DNA from: Trifolium pratense
Lineage: Eukaryota > Streptophyta > Magnoliopsida > Fabales > Fabaceae
DNA: 64,000 nt
Assembly (NCBI RefSeq): GCF_020283565.1
Contig: NC_060060.1
Coordinates: forward strand, 18,848,001-18,912,000
Reading direction: 5' to 3'
Notes under the pieces: model-generated
The model's input: only the letters and a program-made list of their open reading frames with translations
Told to the model about the DNA's origin: nothing
Databases searched by the model: none
Shown here: positions 1-13,300 of the stretch, in pieces
Layout: every line of letters begins with the position of its first letter
How positions within the stretch are numbered: the stretch's first letter is position 1
Position numbers and translations under genes: made by a program

Positions 1-60
1 ACCAAAAACCCTTTTGTACAACATTTGTATTCTGGCAAAAGCTCGAAAAACTTTAAAACC

Positions 61-178
61 AATTATGAAGGCTTGAACCAGAATGTGTAGGTGATTTTTA
101 CAAAAAAGATGAAGCCATGGATGTTGTTGATAGAATTATGAATTATGAAGGCTAACCTGAATGTGTTGGTGATTTTTC
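61..178. repeat. Short imperfect direct duplication
   Basis: A stretch of about 40 bp starting AATTATGAAGGCT and running through GAATGTGT-GGTGATTTTT occurs at about 61-101 and again at about 141-178. The copies differ by small indels. No coding potential is visible. It belongs to the AT-rich left flank, where several other local duplications occur. Confidence 0.6.
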
Positions 179-2026
179 TCTTCTTTTTGTTTGTTTGTTT
201 TGGTATATATAGTCTGAAATAATACTTTGTGCTACTAAATACATGCAACACTTTCTTTTAAACATGTTATCAAATTTATTCTTCTTTTGGTTGGTAACTC
301 CTTTTGATAACACATCTTTTGTTGATATAAAATTCTTCCAAATTCTATAATATTTGTTGAAGTTGGATTAGAGTTCCATTAGTTTATATGTGATGGGTGT
401 ACCATGTACAGATCTGCCAATAAAATTTTGGTGTATGCAAATTCTATAACCCTTTTAATAACTCATCATGATATGAATTGTGTTTTGCAGATAGATTTTG
501 GGGTTTGTGGGAATTTTGTTCTATTTTCTTAGATTTACCTCTTTTGATAACCTACTTGTGTTTTGCAGATAACTATACTTTGCAATTACCATTTTTAATG
601 TTGTTGGTTGTAGAAACTATAAATTCAATGCAGCTCTTCATTCTCAATTAACTTAGTTTAAAAATTTCAGGAAGCATCATGAGCTCCATTTTCCTTCCAA
701 AGAAGAAACCCATGGATATTGAAAACTGAGCTCCTCCCTCCCTCAAGGTATGTTCATTTATTTCTTCGTTTTTGAAATCCCTATTTTTCATCAATCTAAT
801 TTATAATCCTGGATTTTGTAATCCTTCTTTTTATTTTGGTTTTCACATTCTTTTATTAGGAGGTAAAATTTTCATTCCTGAAATCCGAATCGTGTTCTCC
901 CAAAAGTGTAGGTATCACTCTTGATTTTCTAGATCTCTTTTCTTTCGATTTCTTTTTGTATTTAAATGATTCTTGGGCTGTTTGCTGGTGATATATTTAA
1001 GCTCGAGTTGTTGTCTAGAATTTGATGATACTTTCTCTCACTCTTTCGTTTTCTTTCTCCTCTAGGTTTCGTTTTATGTTTCATTTAGTGATATGTGATA
1101 ACCAATTTCTAATTTTTAAAACATTTTATTCAAGTAGGAGCAGAAGAATCCGAATCTAATTAGAATAAATGTTTAAACTACATGGTTTGGTACCTATCTT
1201 TAGTTTAAACTACATATTAATATTTTAATTTCCGTTTCCATTACTTAATTTCATTTTATTATTACTACTACTTGCACGAATTATAATTATATGACATTAA
1301 GAGCATACCACTAGCTTATTATTGCTCTAACTGTCATGATAAAAAAGGACATTTAAGTATATTAAAAAAAGGTTTTTCTAAGTATATAACATATTCAAAG
1401 CCTCTTAAAGCTAATGGTTTAAGTCTTGACTCAATCTATTTGTTTCTATCTTTTAGTTAATAATCCCTACCTTTTAGGAGTTGTTAGTGAGATTTAGATG
1501 GTTTTCTCAACTACAATATGTTTGATTTGTTTGATTCTGGTGTTATGAAGCACACTACATTTAGTAGTTCTTTCCTTCTCCTCACTTTCTTACTCATCTC
1601 ACTCCATTTTTTCTTTATTCCTTCGAACGTCTCTCCAGGAATCAACCATCTTGGATGGCACAAGCTAAAATCTCCAAATGTTTCAAATTGCTTCTTCATC
1701 TGTTATTTCATGATTTAATTTCATCATCTAATTTATGTGAAATGTTTAATTTTCTGTCTATGTTTGCAAAGTAGGTTGTCTTCTCAATCGAATCCTCCGA
1801 CCTGTTTCAAGATCCATCCCGCAGGTAATTTCAGTTTCGTTCCTTTTCCAAATCCCTAATTTTCTTCGATCACATTTCAAAGACTCTATTTGTTTCCTGC
1901 TTTTTATCTTCTATTTATTCATTTTCTCTCTTGGATCAAAACCTTGAAAACCAAATAAGCTATGCTTTATCTATGTTTAAATGACTTTTGCCAAGCACCT
2001 TAACTATATTATTATTTTTTTTCCAG
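179..2026. other. AT-rich non-coding stretch with scattered exon-like pieces
   Basis: No open reading frame of convincing length is present. Several short, less AT-rich pieces end at GTATG/GTAAT-like donors or follow pyrimidine-rich acceptors (for example near 700-745, 860-910 and 1775-1825). They look like short exons of a degraded or captured gene. I could not assign them to a family. Because the DNA further right ends in a Helitron terminus, captured gene pieces are one explanation; an unrecognised low-identity host gene is another. Confidence 0.35.
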
Positions 2027-2196
2027 TTATTGTGAGTGTTTTTCTGCCGGTGTTTACTGCATAGAGCCCTGCTCCTGTCAGGAATGCAATAACAAAATAG
2101 TGTCATGGTATGTCATGGCCTTTGGATTATGTTGTTGTTTGATTCTGATGTTATGAAGCACACTACATTTAGTAGTTCTTTCCTTCTCCTCCTCAC
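1529..2196. repeat. Direct repeat pair (about 57 bp), copies at 1529-1584 and 2137-2196
   Basis: GTTTGATTCTGGTGTTATGA at 1529 and GTTTGATTCTGATGTTATGA at 2137 start two nearly identical stretches. Both continue through AGCACACTACATTTAGTAG into TTCTTTCCTTCTCCTC and then diverge. The spacing is about 608 bp. The near-identity shows a relatively recent local duplication around the captured CXC exon. Confidence 0.75.
2027..2100 (+). pseudogene. Captured exon of a CXC-domain (TSO1/CPP-like) gene
   Basis: After an acceptor-like TTTTTTTTCCAG the sequence reads, in one frame, [20 protein letters not shown] followed by NNK. This is the second half of the cysteine-rich CXC repeat of TSO1/CPP (tesmin-like) DNA-binding proteins, whose hallmark is YCECF-AG-YC---C-C--C. 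The exon start agrees with the family's usual splice position just before YCEC, with a split preceding codon. The family reading is lost after NNK, and I found neither the partner CXC repeat nor other recognisable exons nearby. It is therefore an isolated, probably captured exon, not a working gene. Its position upstream of a Helitron 3' end in the same orientation fits Helitron gene capture, but the Helitron's 5' end was not located. Confidence 0.75.
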
Positions 2197-2199
2197 CAT

Positions 2200-3620
2200 T
2201 ACATGTCTTATGTGTATGATTTGACTTTGAACTTGGATAATTGAATTGAAAACTTTACCTGACTACTACTTCTTTATTCTTGGTTATATTTTGATTCAAC
2301 AATATGATTAAGGTAATTTATATCTGTTTTCTAATTCGGTGGTGTTGCTTTTGCTTATGCAAACAAGATGTTTGTAAAGTCACATTATTGGAGTGCTCAT
2401 TTGCTTAAAGGAGAAAAGAGAACAAGTTTGTTTGAATGGTAAGTAACTTATTTTTCCTTGCTCTCATGTATTTTCTGTGTATGGGCTTTCACATTTTCTT
2501 TTTTACATATTATTTAAGGTATGTCTCATGTGTCTCTTCAAGCTATTTACTTTATGTCTTCAACCTAATAGTTTCAAATATAACAAATCAAGTTGATGTG
2601 TTGGACTTCTTTTTCTCTGATTCAAAATTTTAGAAAATAGAATTTGAGTTTGTTTTATTATGTGTTGGATTATATTTTGTGGTCTTTAACTTGAAAGGCA
2701 GTTTGAGTTCGTTTATATTGAGATGTCTTTTTATTTACTTGCTTTCTGTCGTTTGATTGAATATGTTCTTTTCTATTTCCATTTGATTAATAACTAATGA
2801 TGAATATTTTTAAAATTTGTAGAACTCTATCAATTCCAAATGAAATCGCAAAACGGTGGTTCAAGATTCAAGTTAAATTGTGTGAAGGGAATCCAAAGAT
2901 TTTGACCCCTTGCAGTAAATTTAAAGATTTGAGTAATCTTAAGGTATTAATATGATATCATTGAATATTTACTTTACATTACCAATGATATTTTATTGTT
3001 CTTCAAATTTTGAATTAACATGTTTCTTCAAACATGATTGTGGTTGCAGCTTCAAAATATTTACTATAATGGAAACTAGGAGGAGCATGAGCAAACAATT
3101 TTTTTTTGTATGCATCTTTTATATTTTGTCATTGGGGATCACTATTTAAATTTGGAAGAAGAGGTTAAAAATAAGAACCTCAAGATTTTATGGATACATA
3201 TTATTATTTTGATTCGTTTCCAAACTACTACTTGCAAGAATTATAATTATATGCAATTAACAGCGTACCACTAGCTTATTAGTTATTATTACTCCGACTG
3301 TAATGATATAGAGTATATGGGAATCAGGCCTTGAAACTTTTTTAAGCATGTGATCTACTTCTAATTTTTTTTATATATGTTTTGTAGCATAACTAAAGTA
3401 GTTATGATTATGTAAATCTAAACATGTTTCAATGATATAAAAGTTTTCTTTAAAACAAAGTACTTGCACATTGAAATAGGTATGTAAATTACACTAAGAA
3501 ATATGTCATCTTAATTGAGGAGAAGAAAGTAAAAAAATATTATTTTGTCATTAGAAATATGCCTCTAAAGTAATTTTTAACTAAGAAATATTTTTAAGAA
3601 ATATTTTTTATCATTTGATT
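2200..3620. other. AT-rich stretch with exon-like pieces of unknown origin
   Basis: Two pieces look like spliced exons. About 2361-2440 is open and ends at GTAAGTAAC. About 2822-2943 follows TTTGTAG, is open for about 40 codons (starting TLSIPNEIAKRWFKIQVKL) and ends at AAG before GTATT. I do not recognise a family. No long reading frame links them. They may be further captured exons in the same Helitron-like segment, or remnants of a lost gene. Confidence 0.35.
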
Positions 3621-3624
3621 GAAT

Positions 3625-3774
3625 GAGATATTCTTGGGTGGTCATGGCACGAAAAAATTTCATTTGGTCGCACACACAAAATACAACATATAATATAATT
3701 TTTTTTACATTCACTTTTTCTTGTGTGTGACCAAATAGAATTTTTTGGTCTCATGACCACACAAGAATATCTAC
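3625..3774. mobile_element. hAT-type MITE, 150 bp
   Basis: The ends are inverted repeats of about 45 bp: the left arm begins GAGATATTCTTGGGTGGTCA and the right arm, reverse-complemented, begins GTAGATATTCTTGTGTGGTC. An 8-bp direct repeat GATTGAAT flanks it (3617-3624 and 3775-3782), the length expected for hAT transposons. There is no coding capacity. The exact terminal bases are uncertain by a base or two because the outermost TIR bases differ between ends. Confidence 0.7.
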
Positions 3775-4191
3775 GATTGAATATAGTTATTTGTACTACA
3801 TACTTCTTTTAAATCTTAAGAGCAACTACATATGAAGTTTTGGAACAATTAGATATTCAAGAGTAAGTGAAATATTAAATAGGGTAATGTGAAAGTAATG
3901 TTAAAAAATTGAGGGGGTGAGTGACATTTTAACCTAACTCAAGGAGGTTAATGAAATTTCCTTTTTTTATAATTATGCGTATTCAATAGGCTTGAAATAT
4001 TTACGCATAGTTTTATTTTTTACTAATACATTAATTTGATGAATTGGTCTTCAATGAAATTTATTTTAAGTTTTTATCTAATGTATTGTTTTGATAAATT
4101 AGTCTTTAATGAAATTTATTTTAGTTTTATATTTTCCAAGAATATTAGAGCATGAATTCCATGTTACATGTAAATGGAGTAATATTTCTCA

Positions 4192-4371
4192 CTTAATTAG
4201 ACTAACTACTATTTAGTAATTCTAACTTCTATGTATTATCGATTCATTCTTATCCAATTAGATTAATTGCGACTTAAGAATTCTAATTTTAATGATAAAA
4301 TGATTCAATATCATCTAATTACATTAATTTTCACTTAGAAATTCAAACTTCATAATACAACAGAGTAATAT
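4192..4371. repeat. Degenerate ~60-bp tandem sub-repeats at the satellite edge
   Basis: Three consecutive diverged units of about 60 bp (about 4192-4253, 4254-4311 and 4311-4371) each contain a TTAGATTAAT/TTACATTAAT-like core followed by CTTA-GAATTCTAACTT-like sequence. The third unit is also the conserved TCTAATTACATTAATTTTCA section of the 252-bp satellite monomer. The array thus appears to emerge gradually from local low-order repeats on its left side instead of starting abruptly. Confidence 0.5.
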
Positions 4372-7300
4372 AATTTTAGTTTTAGCATCAATAAATTCAA
4401 AATTTTATATCTCTAAAAAACGCGTGGTAGGCTCGGCAGGGCTATACGATTTTATGTAGACTTTATTAGACACATGAGAGGTTATACGATTTTGACTTTT
4501 GAATCTTATTTTGGAGTTTTTTTATTAGGTGGTTTTTTATTTTCTAACTCGATGCGATATCTCATCTAATTATATTAATTTTCACTTAGAAATTCTAACT
4601 TCATAATACAACGGAGTAATATAATTTAAGTTTTAGCATCGATAAATTACAAATTTTATATCTCCAAAAAACATGCAGTGGGCTTGGCAGGGCTATACGA
4701 TTTTATGTAGCTTTTTTTATACACACGAGAGACTGTATAATTTTGACTTTTAAATCTTATTTTGGGTTTTTTTTTATCAGGTGGTTTTTTATTTTCTAAC
4801 TCCAGGTGATATCTCATCTAATTACATTAATTTACACTTAGAAATTCTAACTTCATAATACAACAGAGTAATATAATTAAGTTTTAGCATCAATAATTTC
4901 CAAATTTTATATCCCTAAAAAACATGCGGGGGGCTCGACAGGGCTATACGATTTTATGTAGCTTTTATTATACACACGAGATGTTGTACGATTTTGACTT
5001 TTGAATCTTATTTTGGGGTTTTTTTTATCAGGTGATTTTTTATTATCTTACTCCAGGTGATATCTCATCTAATTACATTAATTTTCACTTAGAAATTTTA
5101 ACTTCATAATACAACAGAGTAATATAATTTAAGTTTTAGCATCAATAAATTCCAAATTTTATATCTCTAAAAAACACGCGGGGGGCTCGGCAGGGCTATA
5201 CGATTTTATGTAGCTTTCATTATACACACGAGAGGCTGTACGATTTTGACTTTTGAATCTTATTTTGGGGTTTTTATTATTAGGTGGTTTTTTATTTTCT
5301 AACTCCAGGTGATATCTCATCTAATTACATTAATTTTCACTTAGAAATTCTAACTTCATATTACAATAGAGTAATATAATTTAAGTTTTAGATCAATAAA
5401 TTCCAAATTTTATATCTCTAAAAACATGCGGGGGGCTCGGCAGGGCTATGCGATTTTATGTAGACTTTATTAGACACATGAGAGGTTATACGATTTTGAC
5501 TTTTGAATCTTATTTTGGAGTTTTTTTTATTAGGTGGTTTTTTATTTTCTAACTCGATGCGATATCTCATCTAATTATATTAATTTTCACTTAGAAATTC
5601 TAACTTCATAATACAACGGAGTAATATAATTTAAGTTTTAGCATCGATAAATTCCAAATTTTATATCTCCAAAAAACATGCAGTGGGCTTGGCAGGGCTA
5701 TACGATTTTATGTAGCTTTTTTTATACACACGAGAGGCTGTATAATTTTGACTTTTAAATCTTATTTTGGGTTTTTTTTTATCAGGTGGTTTTTTATTTT
5801 CTAACTCGATGCGATATCACATCTAATTATATTAATTTTCACTTAGAAATTCTAACATCATAATACAACGGAGTAATATAATTTAAGTTTTAGCATCGAT
5901 AAATTCCAAATTTTATATCTCTAAAAAACATGCAGTGGGCTTGGCAGGGCTATACGATTTTATGTAGCTTTTTTATACACACGAGAGGCTGTATAATTTT
6001 GACTTTTAAATCTTATTTTGAGTTTTTTTTTTATCAGGTGGTTTTTTATTTTCTAACTCCAGGGTGATATCTCATCTAATTACATTAATTTTTCACTTAG
6101 AAATTCTAACTTCATAATACAACAGAGTAATATAATTTAAGTTTTAGCATCAATAAATTCCAAATTTTATATCTCTAAAAAACATGCGGGGGGCTCGACA
6201 GGGCTATACGATTTTATGTAGCTTTTATTATACACACGAGATGTTGTACGATTTTGACTTTTGAATCTTATTTTGGGGTTTTTTTTATCAGGTGATTTTT
6301 TATTATCTTACTCCAGGTGATATCTCATCTAATTACATTAATTTTCACTTAGAAATTCTAACTTCATAATACAATAGAGTAATATAATTTAAGTTTTAGA
6401 TCAATAAATTCCAAATTTTATATCTCTAAAAACATGCGGGGGGCTCGGCAGGGCTATGCGATTTTATGTAGACTTTATTAGACACATGAGAGGTTATACG
6501 ATTTTGACTTTTGAATCTTATTTTGGGGTTTTTATTATTAGGTGGTTTTTTATTTTCTAACTCCAGGTGATATCTCATCTAATTACATTAATTTTCACTT
6601 AGAAATTATAACTTCATATTACAATAGAGTAATATAATTTAAGTTTTAGATCAATAAATTCCAAATTTTATATCTCTAAAAACATGCGGGGGGCTCGGCA
6701 GGGCTATGCGATTTTATGTAGACTTTATTAGACACATGAGAGGTTATACGATTTTGACTTTTGAATCTTATTTTGGAGTTTTTTTTATTAGGTGGTTTTT
6801 TATTTTCTAACTCGATGCGATATCTCATCTAATTATATTAATTTTCACTTAGAAATTCTAACTTCATAATACAACGGAGTAATATAATTTAAGTTTTAGC
6901 ATCGATAAATTCCAAATTTTATATCTCCAAAAAACATGCAGTGGGCTTGGCAGGGCTATACGATTTTATGTAGTTTTTTTTATACACACGAGAGGCTGTA
7001 TAATTTTGACTTTTAAATCTTATTTTGGGTTTTTTTTTATCAGGTGGTTTTTTATTTTCTAACTCGATGCGATATCACATCTAATTATATTAATTTTCAC
7101 TTAGAAATTCTAACATCATAATACAACGGAGTAATATAATTTAAGTTTTAGCATCGATAAATTCCAAATTTTATATCTCTAAAAAACATGCAGTGGGCTT
7201 GGCAGGGCTATACGATTTTATGTAGCTTTTTTGTACACACGAGAGGCTGTATAATTTTGACTTTTAAATCTTATTTTGAGTTTTTTTTTTTATCAGGTGG

Positions 7301-10300
7301 TTTTTTATTTTCTAACTCCAGGGTGATATCTCATCTAATTACATTAATTTTTCACTTAGAAATTCTAACTTCATAATACAACAGAGTAATATAATTTAAG
7401 TTTTAGCATCAATAAATTCCAAATTTTATATCTCTAAAAAACATGCGGGGGGCTCGACAGGGCTATACGATTTTATGTAGCTTTTATTATACACACGAGA
7501 TGTTGTACGATTTTGACTTTTGAATCTTATTTTGGGGTTTTTTTTATCAGGTGATTTTTTATTATCTTACTCCAGGTGATATCTCATCTAATTACATTAA
7601 TTTTCACTTAGAAATTCTAACTTCATAATACAATAGAGTAATATAATTTAAGTTTTAGATCAATAAATTCCAAATTTTATATCTCTAAAAACATGCGGGG
7701 GGCTCGGCAGGGCTATGCGATTTTATGTAGACTTTATTAGACACATGAGAGGTTATACGATTTTGACTTTTGAATCTTATTTTGGGGTTTTTATTATTAG
7801 GTGGTTTTTTATTTTCTAACTCCAGGTGATATCTCATCTAATTACATTAATTTTCACTTAGAAATTCTAACTTCATAATACAATAGAGTAATATAATTTA
7901 AGTTTTAGATCAATAAATTCCAAATTTTATATCTCTAAAAACATGCGGGGGGCTCGGCAGGGCTACGCGATTTTATGTAGACTTTATTAGACACATGAGA
8001 GGTTATACGATTTTGACTTTTGAATCTTATTTTGGAGTTTTTTTTATTAGGTGGTTTTTTATTTTCTAACTCGATGCGATATCTCATCTAATTATATTAA
8101 TTTTCACTTAGAAATTCTAACTTCATAATACAACGGAGTAATATAATTTAAGTTTTAGCATCGATAAATTCCAAATTTTATATCTCCAAAAAAACATGCA
8201 GTGGGCTTGGCAGGGCTATACGATTTTATGTAGCTTTTTTTATACACACGAGAGGCTGTATAATTTTGACTTTTAAATCTTATTTTGGGTTTTTTTTTAT
8301 CAGGTGGTTTTTTATTTTCTAACTCGATGTGATATCACATCTAATTATATTAATTTTCACTTAGAAATTCTAACTTCATAATACAACGGAGTAATATAAT
8401 TTAAGTTTTAGCATCGATAAATTCCAAATTTTATATCTCCAAAAAACATGCAGTGGGCTTGGCAGGGCTATACGATTTTATGTAGCTTTTTTTATACACA
8501 CGAGAGGCTGTATAATTTTGATTTTTAAATCTTATTTTGGGTTTTTTTTTATCAGGTGGTTTTTTATTTTCTAACTCAATGCGATATCACATCTAATTAT
8601 AATAATTTTCACTTAGAAATTCTAACATCATAATACAACGGAGTAATATAATTTAAGTTTTAGCATCGATAAATTCCAAATTTTATATCTCTAAAAAACA
8701 TGCAGTGGGCTTGGCAGGGCTATACGATTTTATGTAGCTTTTTTATACACACGAGAGGCTGTATAATTTTGACTTTTAAATCTTATTTTGAGTTTTTTTT
8801 TTATCAGGTGGTTTTTTATTTTCTAACTCCAGGGTGATATCTGATCTAATTACATTAATTTTTCACTTAGAAATTCTAACTTCATAATACAACAGAGTAA
8901 TATAATTTAAGTTTTAGCATCAATAAATTCCAAATTTTATATCTCTAAAAAACATGCGGGGGGCTCGACAGGGCTATACGATTTTATGTAGCTTTTATTA
9001 TACACACGAGATGTTGTACGATTTTGACTTTTGAATCTTATTTTGGGGTTTTTTTTATCAGGTGATTTTTTATTATCTTACTCCAGGTGATATCTCATCT
9101 AATTACATTAATTTTCACTTAGAAATTCTAACTTCATAATACAATAGAGTAATATAATTTAAGTTTTAGATCAATAAATTCCAAATTTTATATCTCTAAA
9201 AACATGCGGGGGGCTCGGCAGGGCTATGCGATTTTATGTAGACTTTATTAGACACATGAGAGGTTATACGATTTTGACTTTTGAATCTTATTTTGGGGTT
9301 TTTATTATTAGGTGGTTTTTTATTTTCTAACTCCAGGTGATATCTCATCTAATTACATTAATTTTCACTTAGAAATTCTAACTTCATAATACAATAGAGT
9401 AATATAATTTAAGTTTTAGATCAATAAATTCCAAATTTTATATCTCTAAAAACATGCGGGGGGCTCGGCAGGGCTATGCGATTTTATGTAGACTTTATTA
9501 GACACATGAGAGGTTATACGATTTTGACTTTTGAATCTTATTTTGGAGTTTTTTTTATTAGGTGGTTTTTTATTTTCTAACTCGATGCGATATCTCATCT
9601 AATTATATTAATTTTCACTTAGAAATTCTAACTTCATAATACAACGGAGTAATATAATTTAAGTTTTAGCATCGATAAATTCCAAATTTTATATCTCCAA
9701 AAAAACATGCAGTGGGCTTGGCAGGGCTATACGATTTTATGTAGCTTTTTTTATACACACGAGAGGCTGTATAATTTTGACTTTTAAATCTTATTTTGGG
9801 TTTTTTTTTATCAGGTGGTTTTTTATTTTCTAACTCGATGCGATATCACATCTAATTATATTAATTTTCACTTAGAAATTCTAACTTCATAATACAACGG
9901 AGTAATATAATTTAAGTTTTAGCATCGATAAATTCCAAATTTTATATCTCCAAAAAACATGCAGTGGGCTTGGCAGGGCTATACGATTTTATGTAGCTTT
10001 TTTTATACACACGAGAGGCTGTATAATTTTGACTTTTAAATCTTATTTTGGCTTTTTTTTTATCAGGTGGTTTTTTATTTTCTAACTCGATGCGATATCA
10101 CATCTAATTATATTAATTTTCACTTAGAAATTCTAACATCATAATACAACGGAGTAATATAATTTAAGTTTTAGCATCGATAAATTCCAAATTTTATATC
10201 TCTAAAAAACATGCAGTGGGCTTGGCAGGGCTATACGATTTTATGTAGCTTTTTTATACACACGAGAGGCTGTATAATTTTGACTTTTAAATCTTATTTT

Positions 10301-13300
10301 GAGTTTTTTTTTTTATCAGGTGGTTTTTTATTTTCTAACTCCAGGGTGATATCTCATCTAATTACATTAATTTTTCACTTAGAAATTCTAACTTCATAAT
10401 ACAACAGAGTAATATAATTTAAGTTTTAGCATCAATAAATTCCAAATTTTATATCTCTAAAAAACATGCGGGGGGCTCGACAGGGCTATACGATTTTATG
10501 TAGCTTTTATTATACACACGAGATGTTGTACGATTTTGACTTTTGAATCTTATTTTGGGGTTTTTTTTATCAGGTGATTTTTTATTATCTTACTCCAGGT
10601 GATATCTCATCTAATTACATTAATTTTCACTTAGAAATTCTAACTTCATAATACAATAGAGTAATATAATTTAAGTTTTAGATCAATAAATTCCAAATTT
10701 TATATCTCTAAAAACATGCGGGGGGCTCGGCAGGGCTATGCGATTTTATGTAGACTTTATTAGACACATGAGAGGTTATACGATTTTGACTTTTGAATCT
10801 TATTTTGGGGTTTTTATTATTAGGTGGTTTTTTATTTTCTAACTCCAGGTGATATCTCATCTAATTACATTAATTTTCACTTAGAAATTCTAACTTCATA
10901 ATACAATAGAGTAATATAATTTAAGTTTTAGATCAATAAATTCCAAATTTTATATCTCTAAAAACATGCGGGGGGCTCGGCAGGGCTATGCGATTTTATG
11001 TAGACTTTACGATTTTGACTTTTCAATCTTATTTTGGAGTTTTTTTTATTAGGTGGTTTTTTATTTTCTAACTCGATGCGATATCTCATCTAATTATATT
11101 AATTTTCACTTAGAAATTCTAACTTCATAATACAACGGAGTAATATAATTTAAGTTTTAGCATCAATAAATTCCAAATTTTATATCTCTAAAAAAACATG
11201 CAGTGGGCTTGGCAGGGCTATACGATTTTATGTAGCTTTTTTTATACACACGAGAGGCTGTATAATTTTGACTTTTAAATCTTATTTTGGGTTTTTTTTT
11301 ATCAGGTGGTTTTTTATTTTCTAACTCGATGCGATATCACATCTAATTATATTAATTTTCACTTAGAAATTCTAACTTCATAATACAACGGAGTAATATA
11401 ATTTAAGTTTTAGCATCGATAAATTCCAAATTTTATATCTCTAAAAAACATGCAGTGGGCTTGGCAGGGCTATACGATTTTATGTAGCTTTTTTATACAC
11501 ACGAGAGGCTGTATAATTTTGACTTTTAAATCTTATTTTGAGTTTTTTTTTTTATCAGGTGGTTTTTTATTTTCTAACTCCAGGTGATATCTCATCTAAT
11601 TACATTAATTTTTCACTTAGAAATTCTAACTTCATAATTCAACAGAGTAATATAATTTAAGTTTTAGCATCAATAAATTCCAAATTTTATATCTCTAAAA
11701 AACATGCGGGGGGCTCGATAGGGCTATACGATTTTATGTAGCTTTTATTATACACACGAGATGTTGTACGATTTTGATTTTTGAATCTTATTTTGGGGTT
11801 TTTCTTATCAGGTGATTTTTTATTATCTTACTCGAGGTGATATCTCATCTAATTACATTAATTTTCACTTAAAAATTTTAACTTCATAATACAACAGAGT
11901 AATAAAATTTAAGTTTTAGCATCAATAAATTCCAAATTTTATATCTCTAAAAAACACGCGGGGGGCTCGGCAGGGCTATACGATTTTATGTAGCTTTCAT
12001 TATACACACGAGAGGCTGTACGATTTTGACTTTTGAATCTTATTTTGGGGTTTTTATTATTAGGTGGTTTTTTATTTTCAAACTCCAGGTGATATCTCAT
12101 CTAATTACATTAATTTTCACTTAGAAATTCTAACTTCATAATACAATAGAGTAATATAATTTAAGTTTTAGATCAATAAATTCCAAATTTTATATCTCTA
12201 AAAACATGCGGGGGGCTCGGCAGGGCTATGCGATTTTATGTAGCTTTTATTATACACATGAGAGGTTGTACGATTTTGACTTTTGAATCTTATTTTGGGG
12301 TTTTTTTTTATCAGGTGTTTTTTTTTTTCTAACTCCAGGTGATATCTCATCTAATTACATTAATGTTCACTTAGAAATTCTAACTTCATAATACAACAGA
12401 GTAATATAATTTAAGTTTTAGCATCAATAAATTCCAAATTTTATATCTCTAAAAAACACGCGGGGGGCTCGACAGGGCTATACGATTTTATGTAGCTTTT
12501 ATTATACACACGAGATGTTGTACGATTTTGACTTTTGAATCTTATTTTGGGGTTTTTTTTATCAGGTGATTTTTTATTATCTTACTCCAGGTGATATCTC
12601 ATCTAATTACATTAATTTTCACTTAGAAATTCTAACTTCATAATACAATAGAGTAATATAATTTAAGTTTTAGATCAATAAATTCCAAATTTTATATCTC
12701 TAAAAACATGCGGGGGGCTCGGCAGGGCTATGCGATTTTATGTAGACTTTATTAGACACATGAGAGGTTATACGATTTTGACTTTTGAATCTTATTTTGG
12801 GGTTTTTATTATTAGGTGGTTTTTTATTTTCTAACTCCAGGTGATATCTCATCTAATTACATTAATTTTCACTTAGAAATTCTAACTTCATAATACAATA
12901 GAGTAATATAATTTAAGTTTTAGATCAATAAATTCCAAATTTTATATCTCTAAAAACATGCGGGGGGCTCGGCAGGGCTATGCGATTTTATGTAGACTTT
13001 ATTAGACACATGAGAGGTTATACGATTTTGACTTTTGAATCTTATTTTGGAGTTTTTTTTATTAGGTGGTTTTTTATTTTCTAACTCGATGCGATATCTC
13101 ATCTAATTATATTAATTTTCACTTAGAAATTCTAACTTCATAATACAACGGAGTAATATAATTTAAGTTTTAGCATCAATAAATTCCAAATTTTATATCT
13201 CCAAAAAAACATGCAGTGGGCTTGGCAGGGCTATACGATTTTAAGTAGCTTTTTTTATACACACGAGAGGCTGTATAATTTTGACTTTTAAATCTTATTT

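Larger units (their letters stand above)
1265..3308. repeat. Direct repeat pair (about 80 bp), copies at 1265-1340 and 3224-3308
   Basis: Both copies run from CTACTTGCA, through AATTATAATTATATG and TACCACTAGCTTATTA, to an AACTGTCATGATA/GACTGTAATGATATA end. The copies are diverged with small indels. They flank the CXC-exon fragment and the second duplicated pair, suggesting a duplicated local segment that later diverged. Confidence 0.6.
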
